DNA of 64,000 nucleotides from contig CAVVST010000002.1 of the NCBI GenBank assembly GCA_963750995.1, positions 62,001 to 126,000 of the forward strand, in the 5' to 3' direction. Below, piece by piece: positions 39,445-48,378 of the stretch; position 1 is the first letter of the stretch, and each line of letters opens with the position of its first letter. The translations under genes were made by a program, and so were the position numbers. Below the pieces are notes generated by a model. The model was not told the DNA's origin. It did not search any database and saw nothing but the letters and a program-made list of their open reading frames with translations. The DNA is from CAVVST01 sp963750995 (GTDB lineage Bacteria; Acidobacteriota; Vicinamibacteria; Vicinamibacterales; UBA2999).

Positions 39445-40308
39445 GTGAAAAGACACCTGAGAGTCCTGCTCGGCGCGCTCGTCCTGCTCTCGGGCTCCGC
39501 ACTGCGTGCGCAGCCGCTGAGCGTCAAGGACTACGATGATTTCTACAACCTCGTGATACTGAAGGCCTCCAACGCCACCAAGGCGGAATGGCTGGCGTCC
39601 TACGATCCGGTGGTGAGTTTCGTCGCCCGGGTCAGGAAGGACGTCGAGGCGCTTCCGGTCACCACCCAACGGGCCTTCGCCAGAGCCGTTCACGACCACG
39701 GCTATTGGAAGGGCCAGGAGACCCGCGTCCGAAACGCCAACGACCCGTTCGTGGGCGCCAGGCTCAGAGGCGGGGACGCGCGGCTCAAGGTCGTGCTCAC
39801 CCCGCAGGGGTACGATGCCTATCGCAGACGCTATGCGCAGGGATCAAAAGGATACCGGTTTACTCTCGATGTGGTCGCCGATCGGCCCGCATTTTATGCA
39901 CTTGCAGGCAAGAACATTCCGCGTGTGTCGGAAGTCCCGACGAGCACCCCCATCGTCAATGCCAACGCACAAAGCTGGGATGATCTGGTGGCAGACGCGC
40001 GGAACTATCCGAACCCGACCGAGCGCATGGACGTCATCCTCAGGAATCAGTTCAATGCTATTGCCTCAGCCCTATCGTTGATGCGGGTGAGCCGGCCTCG
40101 ATCGGACGCAGAGATGGATTACGCCACGGCGGTGATCTGGAGGTACACCGGGCATTTCAGCGGCAAGGACGGCTGGGAGCGAGAGCCCCTGGTGCGCATT
40201 CCCTATGCACAGTTGCCCGAAGCCGAGAAAGTGAAAGACAGGCCTATCTGGCAAGCGGTGCGGGACGTGCTCAAAGCCGATACGTTCAGACCAGGAAACG
40301 CCAAATAG
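39445..40308 (+). CDS. secreted protein with C-terminal RyR-like domain
   Basis: 287 aa from GTG at 39445. Residues 1-22 are a signal peptide (basic MKRHLR, hydrophobic LLGALVLLSGSAL, cleavage after LRA). The C-terminal 65 residues (DYATAVIWRYTGHFSGKDGW...LVRIPYAQLPEAEKVKDRPIW) resemble the RyR repeat of ryanodine receptors, also known in bacterial proteins: a Trp, then LVPYxxLPExEKxxDR. The middle part is not recognised. Export of an RyR-like domain is unusual. Confidence 0.55.
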   Translation: MKRHLRVLLGALVLLSGSALRAQPLSVKDYDDFYNLVILKASNATKAEWLASYDPVVSFVARVRKDVEALPVTTQRAFARAVHDHGYWKGQETRVRNANDPFVGARLRGGDARLKVVLTPQGYDAYRRRYAQGSKGYRFTLDVVADRPAFYALAGKNIPRVSEVPTSTPIVNANAQSWDDLVADARNYPNPTERMDVILRNQFNAIASALSLMRVSRPRSDAEMDYATAVIWRYTGHFSGKDGWEREPLVRIPYAQLPEAEKVKDRPIWQAVRDVLKADTFRPGNAK

Positions 40309-40329
40309 CAAAATAGTTCAGTAATTTTG

Positions 40330-40387
40330 TGCCGGGGGGCGGGAATCGAACCCGCACGACTCTTTCGAGTCCCAGGATTTTAAGACC
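40330..40387 (-). repeat. 3' fragment of a tRNA-Leu(TAA) gene, probable att scar
   Basis: On the minus strand this begins GGTCTTAAAATCC (anticodon loop with TAA) and continues with a leucine-type long variable arm (GACTCGAAAGAGTC), T-arm CGGGTTCGATTCCCG and acceptor half ending CCCCGGCA. No D-arm or 5' acceptor strand precedes it, so it is not a functional tRNA. A tRNA 3' half cut at the anticodon loop is the usual footprint of a tyrosine-recombinase integration site. Confidence 0.75.
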
Positions 40388-40629
40388 GCTCACCCGCTCC
40401 CGTTCGCGCCTGATTCGCGAGAATCCCTCAGTATTTCTCGCACAGGCCAGGTCCTGTCGTGCCAAGGCTCAAGCGGTCCATACAGCGACGGCACTGAGTA
40501 CACCTGTGCGATGCTCTACTGGCGATGCCGCCGCGAGACTTATTACGCCGAGCAGCTCAGAGGGAACAGCCGCTTTCCAACCAGACGCGCGAGGGGTTCA
40601 CACAACATCGGCGGGGATTCGTCGGTCAT

Positions 40630-40845
40630 GTGAAAGATCTCCTGCGCGGACTCCTAATTCGCATTGCGCTTTTGTTGGCTGGTTGCGCGTGGCTGTTCAC
40701 CGCCGTCTGGATCAACCTTAACGCAGGCCACGAAATCCTCGCGGGATTGCTGTCACCAGACTCCCCAGCGGTCATCGTCGTCAGTGTCGCGCGGCTCCTG
40801 GCACCCGCCCTTGGTCTGGGGCTGATTTACCGCGGGCTGCGCTGA
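40630..40845 (+). CDS. small two-helix membrane protein, unknown
   Basis: From GTG at 40630, 71 aa: basic VKDLLRGLLIR, hydrophobic IALLLAGCAWLFTAVWINL, then a second hydrophobic part AVIVVSVARLLAPALGLGLIY. The frame is open upstream to 40525 but that part looks non-coding. Function unknown. Confidence 0.4.
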   Translation: MKDLLRGLLIRIALLLAGCAWLFTAVWINLNAGHEILAGLLSPDSPAVIVVSVARLLAPALGLGLIYRGLR

Positions 40846-41255
40846 ACGGCACCAACGGCCCCTGATCTCCCTGCAACGAACCGAAGCAGGAAGTTCGGCG
40901 GAACCACTCGCGTGAACTTGACGGTGGTGTTCCGAAAACAAGTGTTTTTGGAACGAGTCCACCGCCGATGAGATCGGCATTGCTCAACGCGACGGCGTTA
41001 TTCGATACCTCTCGTGATTCGGCTGTACGACTTATGCAAATGCTTCGGAAGATGATTGCGGCGCGATCGAAAGCGACCGGCGATTGCCCTGGAGCGATTG
41101 AGGCGGCAAGGGGAAACAAGTCGTCCGGTGCGGCGTTGATCAAGAATGTATCGCCTGGCTGTACCGCCGTCAGGAAACCTCGCACGTGCCGGAGCACGAC
41201 AGACTCGCTCAAGGTCTCGGCAGAAGCCTGATGCCCCAAAGGAGCGGGGGGCGGA
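40846..41255. other. 410-bp stretch without a supported gene
   Basis: Open frames on both strands are short or Pro/Ser/Arg-biased and look like chance frames. No repeat or RNA gene is evident. Confidence 0.4.
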
Positions 41256-42601
41256 GTGCAGCGAAACATACGAGGCATCACCGATCCGGCGCTCGCACAG
41301 CGAAGCTCTCGCTGGTATCTCTTCCTAGCGTGTCTGGTATGGGCGCCGATTGGCTACTGGATGGCATCAGCGATACAGATGATCCATCACGCGTTGCCGA
41401 TCTTCGGTCCCGCCGATTGGTTCAGGACGTACATGGCCAACCCAACTGGGCCGGGCCTGAACGGGTTGGGCATCGCAATCTTGACGATAGTCTTTTTCGC
41501 GACGATGGTCGCATGCGTATTATCGGACAGGTCAGTCAACGCTACGGGCAGCTTGCCGATGACCTTCGTGCGCAGTTCCTGTTTAAGAGCATCGTCGATG
41601 GCGCGCCATCGCAGCCATATGTCCTTTATCTGAGGCCTTTCAAGTCCACTGGGGCGTACAAAACGCGCCTGCGCGCCGGAAAGTACACGTCGGATGTGGA
41701 TTTTGAAAGTCTGTTGCGGGGCGCTGCCCTCTCAATAGGACGGTTGGTTGCGCTCGGCGAAACAGTCGAGTGGATTGGCGGCGCCAGTCGCATTGAATCC
41801 ACCGAGTTGTCTTGGAAGACAGACGCCGAAACACTGATGCGCCACGCGCGACTCATCGTGATACTCCCAGGCTCGCATCCCGGCACGCTCTGGGAGATCG
41901 GGCGACTAATCGACCAGAATTGGATCGCGAAGACGGTGTTCATCGATGCGGCGAATGACAGCCGGACGGCTTTCGCCCAGGAAGCCGAATGGGACGATAT
42001 CGTGCGCCTTCTCGCTAGCCACGGTTATCGCCTCCCCGCCGACGATCCGGAGGGGCAGATCATCGCTTTCGGCACATCGAAGAATCCACAGCTGATTGAA
42101 GCGCTAAATCCCACAAACTTGCGCACGGCGTTCCAGCGCACTCTCTCCTTGAGCCTGGGGCAAGGTCTGGCGTCCGAGGCGCCCATATGGCCGGTACGTC
42201 GTCCCACAAGGGAGGAGGAAAATCTGCAGGATGTCGTCTTCGCCCATCTCGGGTTTTCGGTTGCTCACGGCCTGACGCACGCATGGGCGTGGGTACCGCT
42301 CGCGCCGGCTGCGATCGCCTTGGTCGTTGTCACACAGGCGGGGCCATTCGCAGGCCTGGCGTACAGGCGCCGTCGGCCTCGCGCCGGCGCTCTGATCGTC
42401 GCTGCAACCATGGCGGCCGCGCTCATATTCGGCCTGGCCAGTCACTTTCTGATGGATGGGGCTGATAACGTCAATCGTGTCGCTGGAGAACCGCAGACAA
42501 CGTTCGGCCTAACAGCGGTGCTGATGCTTGTTGTCGAGGCCATCGGTGTCGTCCTGGCGATCAGGGCCGGAGTGCGGGCGTCGGCAAGACACGTGTCATG
42601 A
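41256..42601 (+). CDS. multi-spanning membrane protein with LRPF-type TIR-like cytosolic domain, frameshifted
   Basis: The GTG at 41256 gives MQRNIRGITDPALAQRSSRW followed by two membrane helices (WYLFLACLVWAPIGYWMASA and IAILTIVFFATMVACVLS). Near 41530-41550 the frame changes to the one that runs to 42601. The central domain has YVLYLRPFKSTGAYKTRLR, GRLVALGETVEWIGGASRI, ETLMRHARLIVILPGSHPGTLWEIGRLI. This pattern occurs in membrane proteins with a TIR/deoxyribosyltransferase-like fold, and the Glu in WEIG may be its key acid. Three more membrane helices end the protein. Function unknown; the fold is inferred. Confidence 0.5.
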
Positions 42602-42919
42602 GAGTCTTCGCGGAAAGCACCGATGACGATCGGTCAAATTGTGCGGCGGTGGCACCAATCGGATGGCATCCACTGCTCCGATCAGTGGATCGGCCACCGA
42701 AGCGGCGTGGGCAGAGAATGCGGTTGATGCCGCTTAGGTAACGTTACGTCGCCCAGTGGCGAGTGAACTCCGATTCCGCCCCGCAAGCCCTGTAAATGCA
42801 CACGACCAACCGCCAGGACGGGCGTTGCGGAGTCATCGCGGACCAGAATCAAGCGAGCTCCCTCCGTCGCCCGCCGCTACGCGAGGGGTGAGATGAGCGA
42901 CGTTGCCGATGCCGGCGAT
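42602..42919. other. 318-bp gap, no gene recognised
   Basis: One 47-codon frame starts at an ATG overlapping the preceding stop but has no recognisable features. Otherwise empty. Confidence 0.4.
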
Positions 42920-42974
42920 GGCGCGGTTATGGTTCGTTAGAGCGGGGTGCCGCGGGCACACATGGAGACGGGAA
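42920..42974. repeat. 55-bp direct repeat, copy 1
   Basis: Begins GGCGCGGTTATGGTTCG and contains AGCGGGGTGCCGCG and ACACATGGAGACG; it recurs with about six differences at 44166-44221. This copy overlaps the 3' end of the metallo-beta-lactamase gene. Confidence 0.75.
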
Positions 42975-44015
42975 CATATCGGGGTCCGGTGGGGTCTCGA
43001 CGAGGGGCGTCGGCAGGCCCGCGACAGGAGACGCCGACGTTTGGCCCGGCCTACCCCTGGGCCTGGTTGCAAACCAATTTCTGGCCCAGTAGATCTCCAG
43101 ATCCCGGCCAATCACAACCCGGCCACTGTACGTGCTTTGAATTTCCTGGAGCAAAGCGTCGTCGGGATTCGCTAATCCGCGTCCGAGTCCGCCGAGATTC
43201 GATCGATGGTAGATGATCAAGAGACCGGGTCGCGCTTTCTTGGCAAGCTCGGCCAGCTCCAGGGTAGAAGTATGGAGCTTTTTCCTTTGGCCTTGCGCGT
43301 CGGGCTGAACAGCATTGAACGTCGCCATGCTGTAGGCCTCATGTATCAGGACATCGCAGCCATTGCAGTTGTCTATGACACTCTGCGTCGGCGTGGTGTC
43401 GCCGGAAATCACGATGCTGCGGTCTGGCGTCTCGAAGCGAAAGCCGAACGCCTCCACGTTGCCGTGCTGGACGGCAAACGCTGTGACTGTCACGTTGCCG
43501 TCCTTATAAACCACGCCAGGTCTAATCTCGTGCGCGTTGACTCTGTATCTCTGGTCCTCAGGATTGAGCTTGTGTGCCTTGAGGATGTACTCCGTCATTT
43601 CCACCGTTCCGCGCGGGCCATACACTTCAAGTGCCTCGGTTCGGAGGCCGAACTCCTGTGCGGGGCTGAAGATGAGATCGGCGTAGCCGACCGTGTGATC
43701 CACGTGCCGATGGGTGAGGAACGCGACTTTAATGTGGGGAGGGTATAGGGCCTTCACGCCCTTCTGATACGCCGCCCCCGCGCGTCTCACCACTCCCGGC
43801 CCGAAGTCCACGAGATATGGAACGCCGTTGACGACAATCGCGGTGGATGGGCCAGAACTGTCAGGGTCCCATCCCGGGTGTCCTGTTCCAAGCAGCACTA
43901 CCTGCGTGAGCAGTGATGACGTGTTTTCTTGGGATTGTGACAGCGTTACTGATGTAAGGCTCAGGAACAGAAGCGCCGTCACCGTAAGCTGTAGCATCCT
44001 GATTCGTGTCGTCAC
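42927..44015 (-). CDS. secreted metallo-beta-lactamase-fold hydrolase (RNase Z/AHL-lactonase-like superfamily)
   Basis: 362 aa from GTG at 44015, preceded by GGGAGG. Residues 1-27 are a signal peptide. Metal ligands: LTHRHVDHTVG (HxHxDH, about 101-111), a His in VQHGN, ISGDTTPTQ with the bridging Asp, and a distal IIYHRS. The order fits tRNase Z-like MBL hydrolases. The last 40 residues (PGQTSASPVAGLPTP onwards) are Pro-rich and encoded partly by a direct-repeat element, suggesting the natural C-terminus was extended by it. Substrate unknown. Confidence 0.8.
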   Translation of the reverse strand: MTTRIRMLQLTVTALLFLSLTSVTLSQSQENTSSLLTQVVLLGTGHPGWDPDSSGPSTAIVVNGVPYLVDFGPGVVRRAGAAYQKGVKALYPPHIKVAFLTHRHVDHTVGYADLIFSPAQEFGLRTEALEVYGPRGTVEMTEYILKAHKLNPEDQRYRVNAHEIRPGVVYKDGNVTVTAFAVQHGNVEAFGFRFETPDRSIVISGDTTPTQSVIDNCNGCDVLIHEAYSMATFNAVQPDAQGQRKKLHTSTLELAELAKKARPGLLIIYHRSNLGGLGRGLANPDDALLQEIQSTYSGRVVIGRDLEIYWARNWFATRPRGRPGQTSASPVAGLPTPLVETPPDPDMFPSPCVPAAPRSNEP

Positions 44016-44597
44016 GTGGACAACCCTCCCATCGCCGGAACGCGAAGCGAATCACGATACTCCCAATTACGATTGCGCGCTTTCGAGTTCAGTCTTTGGT
44101 TTCCCGGACCACGGCAATCCTCGTTAGCGGCTGGCGCCACCCTGGGCCGCCGGGGCGGCTTCTTTGGCGCGGTTATGGTTCGCTGGAGCGGGGTGCCGCG
44201 TGTACACATGGAGACGCGGAAATACAGGAGGCCGTGGTCGGCGGCCGCCAAGTCGCCGCCCGGCGCCTCGAGTCGCAGCGCCAACGCAGAGCCGAACGTT
44301 ACCGCGCGTCATCGCGCGTACACGATTCTTCCCCCGGCGTTGGTGGACATCGGGCGCTCAGCCTGTAAACGCAGCACGTCACCCCCGCGGAGGCCGCATT
44401 CTGGACGAACCAGGTTCGAAAATCGTCCCTAACACCCAGCCGGCTGCCTGCGCCGACACCGAGAAGACGCACGCCACAACGCAGTTCTGCAGCGAGGCGC
44501 ACGATCGTCCGCTTGCACGGCGCGTGGCTGCAAAGTGCTACTGATACGGAGACGCACTCCTCGGCTCACCAGCGCCGGGCGCCCTCCAATGCCGCGT
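44016..44597. other. 582-bp non-coding stretch with repeat copy
   Basis: Contains the second direct-repeat copy at 44166-44221. The other open frames are short and unconvincing. Confidence 0.4.
44166..44221. repeat. 55-bp direct repeat, copy 2
   Basis: Same orientation as copy 1 and about 1.25 kb away, so the pair brackets the metallo-beta-lactamase gene. Similarity ends abruptly on both sides. Confidence 0.75.
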
Positions 44598-45216
44598 CTA
44601 CTGCGCATCGAAAACGATATGCGCCTTGTGCCGCTCGCGGATCTGGGCCAATTCCGGACCTGAGAGAACCGGCGCCGCTTGACCTTCCCGCACCGACGTG
44701 TCGCGCAGGTACTCCTCGTAGCCCGGCTGCGAGAAGAAATACGCGATCGCCAGAGGCTCGGTACCCGTGTTGCGCAGCATCACCCGAGTTGCCTGCGGGA
44801 TGTATATCGTCGCGCCAGGCCCGACGCTTGCGGTTCGGTCGCCGAGTTCGGCGGCGCCAGTCCCACGATGCACGAAGACGATCTCGTCCATCGCCGGATG
44901 CCGATGCGCCTGAATCGCCTGCCCAGGCGGGATCTCCTCATAGCCCATCATGAGCGCTGGGGAACCGCCATTTCGGCGATCGACCTTGATGATGGCCAGC
45001 GCACCTCCCATGACGCGACGGATCCGGCGCTCGCCTTCCCCCGTAGCCAGGATCAGCGGGGTCCTCGCCGCGGTGCCGTCGGATGTCTGGGCGACCCGAG
45101 ATGTCGGTGACCTGCTCGGTCCGGGACGAGTCGGCTGTCGTCAAGCCACACACTCCGACCGTGACCACGAATGCACCAAGGGCGCTGGTCGTCGAAAGAC
45201 GCATGTCTTCTCCCAT
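44598..45216 (-). CDS. secreted cupin-domain protein, frameshifted
   Basis: The 5' part (MGEDMRLSTTSALGAFVVTVGVCGLTTADS) is a signal peptide. Near 45085 the frame changes and the downstream frame gives MGGALAIIKVDRRNGGSPAL, then the cupin motif 1 QAIQAHRHPAMDEIVFVHRG and motif 2 GPGATIYIPQATRVMLRNTG. Metal ligands His, His and Glu of cupin motif 1 are present. About 205 aa in total. Either a sequencing slip or early decay; neighbours in this region also show decay. Confidence 0.65.
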
Positions 45217-45267
45217 TGATACCCGGGGACTCACCGGAGTAGCCACGCAGTATAGTGCAGCTCATCC

Positions 45268-45609
45268 ACAGAACCCGAGCGTTCAGATTCCCGCGCTTGG
45301 CCTCGGCGTCTTTCAGAATCCCCCTGAGCAAACGGTGAGCGCGGGCGAATCTGCGATCGCACAGGGCTATCTCCTCATTGACACGGCAGCGTCGTACTTC
45401 AACGAGCGTCAGGTCGGGGAAGGGATGCGCCGGGTCGGACATCAGCCGCGATGATGTGTTCCTCGAGCGGTGGCGAGAAGCGCACCTTCGACGATCCGAC
45501 GCTACGCGAGATCGCGCGCCAGCATGGCAAGTCAGCCGCACAGGTGATGCTGCGGTGGCACTTGCAAGAGGGCCGTTCAGCGATCCCGAAGTCGACCAAA
45601 CCCGCGTGA
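45268..45609 (+). pseudogene. aldo/keto reductase remnant with large internal deletion
   Basis: The first part encodes VQIPALGLGVFQNPPEQT and LLIDTAASYFNERQVGEGMRRVG, the AKR N-terminal signature with catalytic Asp and Tyr. After SRDDVFLE near 45465 the sequence jumps, in another frame, to KRTFDDPTLREIARQHGKSAAQVMLRWHLQEG and AIPKSTKPA, the AKR C-terminal signature. Around 150 residues of the barrel are missing, so no active enzyme can form. Confidence 0.8.
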
Positions 45610-46055
45610 AACGCGCTCGCGCGCACGGCCCACGAAGATCGATGCCACAGCGGGGGACTCTTTGGACTTGTCTGCAGAGCTGCGATAGGTAACGAGCAGT
45701 CGCCAAGTGACGAGTGATCTCAGCACTGCCGATTACTAGCGGGATCGGCGTTGATCGTTACTGACCATGGAGTCGCGCGGTGCTCTCCTGTGGCTGTCTG
45801 TTTGCGCCCCGTCACAGATCGCCTCATGAGCCCGCCAAGCCTTTATCGATCTAGCGCTGGTGTTCACTGCGATCGCGATAGAGGTTAACGACCGTTCTGC
45901 TCGGGCTGGCCTGTGCGCTGCGCCCGAGTCCGATGCCACAGCGCCAGAAGAACGGCGATCAACAAATCCCTGGTTCGCATGTGAATGATGGATATCATTC
46001 CATCGTCGCTTGGCACGATGTGTTCGGGTCGACAGCTTTCAATCAGTGAAGCCAG
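45610..46055. other. 446-bp gap before the sensor kinase, no gene recognised
   Basis: No convincing open frame. Probably holds the promoter of the kinase gene; I cannot define boxes. Confidence 0.35.
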
Positions 46056-47948
46056 ATGTCACGGGATTGTAATAAGTGGCGATGTGCCGCGGCGGCGGGC
46101 CTGCTGGTACTCGCGGCGGCGTCGAGCGAAGCTCAGACGGCGGTTCGACAGGTGCTGCTGCTGCAATCGTTCCCCCGCGGCAACATGCCGGACGACCATT
46201 TTACCGGCAACTTCCGCGTCGACCTGGACCAGCGGATCGGAAGACCCGTAAACATCGTTCAGATCGTCGTGGGGCCGACAGGGTTTGTTGGCGCGCCTGA
46301 ACAATCGGTTGTCGAGTACATCCGATCGACTTTCGTCGATCGTCCCAAGCCGGACCTCATCGTGACGCTCGCTGGTCCCGCCGCGGCGTTCGCGCGCAAG
46401 TATCGCCAGCAGCTCTTCCCCGACACGCCGCTCCTTTTCGCGTCCCTTGATCAGCGATGGCTGCGCGACACGCCGCTTGGAGAAAACGAGACCGCTGTCG
46501 CGGTCGCGATCGATTTACCTGGAGCCATCGATCAGATTCTGCAGTTGCTGCCTCAGACGAAACAGGTGTTCGTCGTGCTGGGGTCCGGGCAACCCGGCAC
46601 TTTCTGGAGTCGAGAGGTCCAGGCGCAGTTCACGCGATTTCAGGATCGCGTGGCATTCATCTGGTCCGGCGGGCTGTCCGTTACGGATATCCTGCGCCAA
46701 TGTGCGACGCTTCCGAGCGATTCGGCGATCTTCTATCTCACCTTCGGCACCGACGCGGAGGGTGGCATGTATGCGGACGAGCGCGTGCTCGCCGACCTTC
46801 ACGCGGCGGCGAATGCGCCAATCTTCGGGTTGCACAGCGTGATGCTCGGCACTGGCATCGTCGGCGGGAAGCTGATGGACATTGACGAAGTGAGTCGCAG
46901 CGCCGCCGACGCCGCCAGTCGAATCCTGGCCGGCGCGCCTCCCCGCAGCGTCATGGTACCGCCCCAACCGCCGGGTAATCCTGTCTTCGACTGGCGCGAA
47001 TTACAACGATGGGACATCCCCGAGAGCCGGTTGCCGGCGGGCAGCGTCGTGCTATACCAGGGGCCAACCCTGTGGCGCGCATACAGGGGCATAGTGCTCA
47101 CCGCTGCCGGTGTGATGGTCGTTCAGGCGGTCCTGATTTTCGGCCTCCTGTACCAGCGCCGCGCACGGCGGCGGGCCGAGTTGGAGAGCCGAAGAAACCT
47201 GGCCCTTGCCGCGGACGCCAGTCGCCGTCAGACGATGTCGGCGCTGAGTAGCTCGATAGCGCACGAGATCGGTCAACCCCTCAGCGCGATCATCTACAAC
47301 GCCAAAGCACTGCAGATGATGGTCACCGCCGATCGTGCGGCGTCCGACACAATCGGGGAGATTCTGTCCGACATCCAGACCCAGGGCGTCCAGGCGACCC
47401 AAATCATCGCTCGCCATCAGACCATGCTTCGAAGCCATCAACTGGAGAAGAAGCCGATCGACCTTCACGCGGTGATACATGAAAGTCTTGCGCTCGTCGA
47501 ACACGACATGCGCACGCGGCAGGTCGAAGCCACCGTTCATCTGTCGTCGACTCCGTGTGTCATCAACGGTGATCCGGTGCTCTTGCAGCAAGTGCTGGTG
47601 AACCTGGTGATCAACGCCATGGATGCGATGGCCGAGACGCCGCCGGACCGACGTCACGTCATGGTAAGCACCGAAGTCCGGGCGGCCGAGGTGGAACTCT
47701 CGGTGCGCGACACTGGACCTGGTTTACCGGCACAGATCAAGGGTACGCTGTTCACACCTTTCGTCACGACGAAAGCGCAAGGCCTCGGGATCGGGCTCAC
47801 GATCGCGCGCACGATCGTCGACGCACATGGTGGCACGCTCGAGGCCCGCGATAATCCCGAAGGGGGCGCGAACTTCACGGTTACGCTGCGCTGCACCGAA
47901 GCGCCCCAGATCCAATCAGGGCCGCCAAACGCCGTCGCTGGAGTTTAG
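46056..47948 (+). CDS. sensor histidine kinase with ABC-substrate-binding-like periplasmic domain
   Basis: 630 aa. Signal sequence 1-26, then a periplasmic alpha/beta domain (about 30-325; VRQVLLLQSFPRGNMP, PDLIVTLAGPAAAFARKY, QVFVVLGSG) of the ABC_sub_bind type. A membrane helix follows at about 345-367 (GIVLTAAGVMVVQAVLIFGL). The kinase core has the phospho-acceptor His403 in SSIAHEIGQPLSAI, N-box QVLVNLVINAMDAM, G1 DTGPGLP and G2 QGLGIGLTI. All catalytic boxes are intact. The cognate regulator gene follows after 2 bases but is broken. Confidence 0.87.
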   Translation: MSRDCNKWRCAAAAGLLVLAAASSEAQTAVRQVLLLQSFPRGNMPDDHFTGNFRVDLDQRIGRPVNIVQIVVGPTGFVGAPEQSVVEYIRSTFVDRPKPDLIVTLAGPAAAFARKYRQQLFPDTPLLFASLDQRWLRDTPLGENETAVAVAIDLPGAIDQILQLLPQTKQVFVVLGSGQPGTFWSREVQAQFTRFQDRVAFIWSGGLSVTDILRQCATLPSDSAIFYLTFGTDAEGGMYADERVLADLHAAANAPIFGLHSVMLGTGIVGGKLMDIDEVSRSAADAASRILAGAPPRSVMVPPQPPGNPVFDWRELQRWDIPESRLPAGSVVLYQGPTLWRAYRGIVLTAAGVMVVQAVLIFGLLYQRRARRRAELESRRNLALAADASRRQTMSALSSSIAHEIGQPLSAIIYNAKALQMMVTADRAASDTIGEILSDIQTQGVQATQIIARHQTMLRSHQLEKKPIDLHAVIHESLALVEHDMRTRQVEATVHLSSTPCVINGDPVLLQQVLVNLVINAMDAMAETPPDRRHVMVSTEVRAAEVELSVRDTGPGLPAQIKGTLFTPFVTTKAQGLGIGLTIARTIVDAHGGTLEARDNPEGGANFTVTLRCTEAPQIQSGPPNAVAGV

Positions 47949-47950
47949 TC

Positions 47951-48258
47951 TTGCCCAGGGGACCGCGCGTGCTGATAGCAGACGACCACGCTGAACTGGC
48001 GAAAGCCGGATGCTGGCGCTGGAATGCGAGGTCGTGGGATGCGTCGCCGACGGCGACGCAGTGGTAGAAGCAGTGCAAGAACTCCAGCCTGACGTGGTCG
48101 TGCTCGACCTGAACCTCCCGAATTTCAACGGACTGGAGGCGTGTCGTGAAATCACGCGCCTGAACCCCGAGACGAAGGTCATCGTGTTCACGGCGATGGA
48201 CGATCCCGAGCTCAGGCGACGATCCTTAGAGGTCGGTCCATCGGCAGCGCGGCGATGA
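47951..48258 (+). pseudogene. response regulator receiver remnant (partner of the kinase)
   Basis: TTG at 47951 gives LPRGPRVLIADDHAELAKA; the frame then changes near 48008 to MLALECEVVGCVADGDAVVEAVQELQPDVVVLDLNLPNFNGLEA with the phosphosite Asp and TKVIVFTAMDD. The reading ends at LEVGPSAARR, before the conserved Lys loop and any output domain. So it is both frameshifted and truncated. Confidence 0.75.
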
Positions 48259-48378
48259 TACTGTGTGGCGACGATCGCGCATACCATGGGTAGCCGCCGG
48301 CCTCGGTCGCGACCCGTGACGTTCGGACGCAGCCGTCGTCGTCAGCGTGCGCCGGGGTACGCGCAGGCAGGAGAACAG

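Noticed and set aside
40781..41281. minus-strand 166-codon frame between the small membrane ORF and the LRPF-type gene
   Set aside because: Pro/Ser/Arg-rich with no conserved-looking segment and no ribosome-binding site; I could not support it.
42920..44221. direct repeats as integron attC sites
   Set aside because: No pair of complementary R-prime and R-double-prime core sites could be found; GTTAGAG in copy 1 is not conserved in copy 2.
44400..44460. tRNA-like T-arm (CCAGGTTCGAAAATCG)
   Set aside because: No acceptor, D or anticodon arms around it; judged chance.
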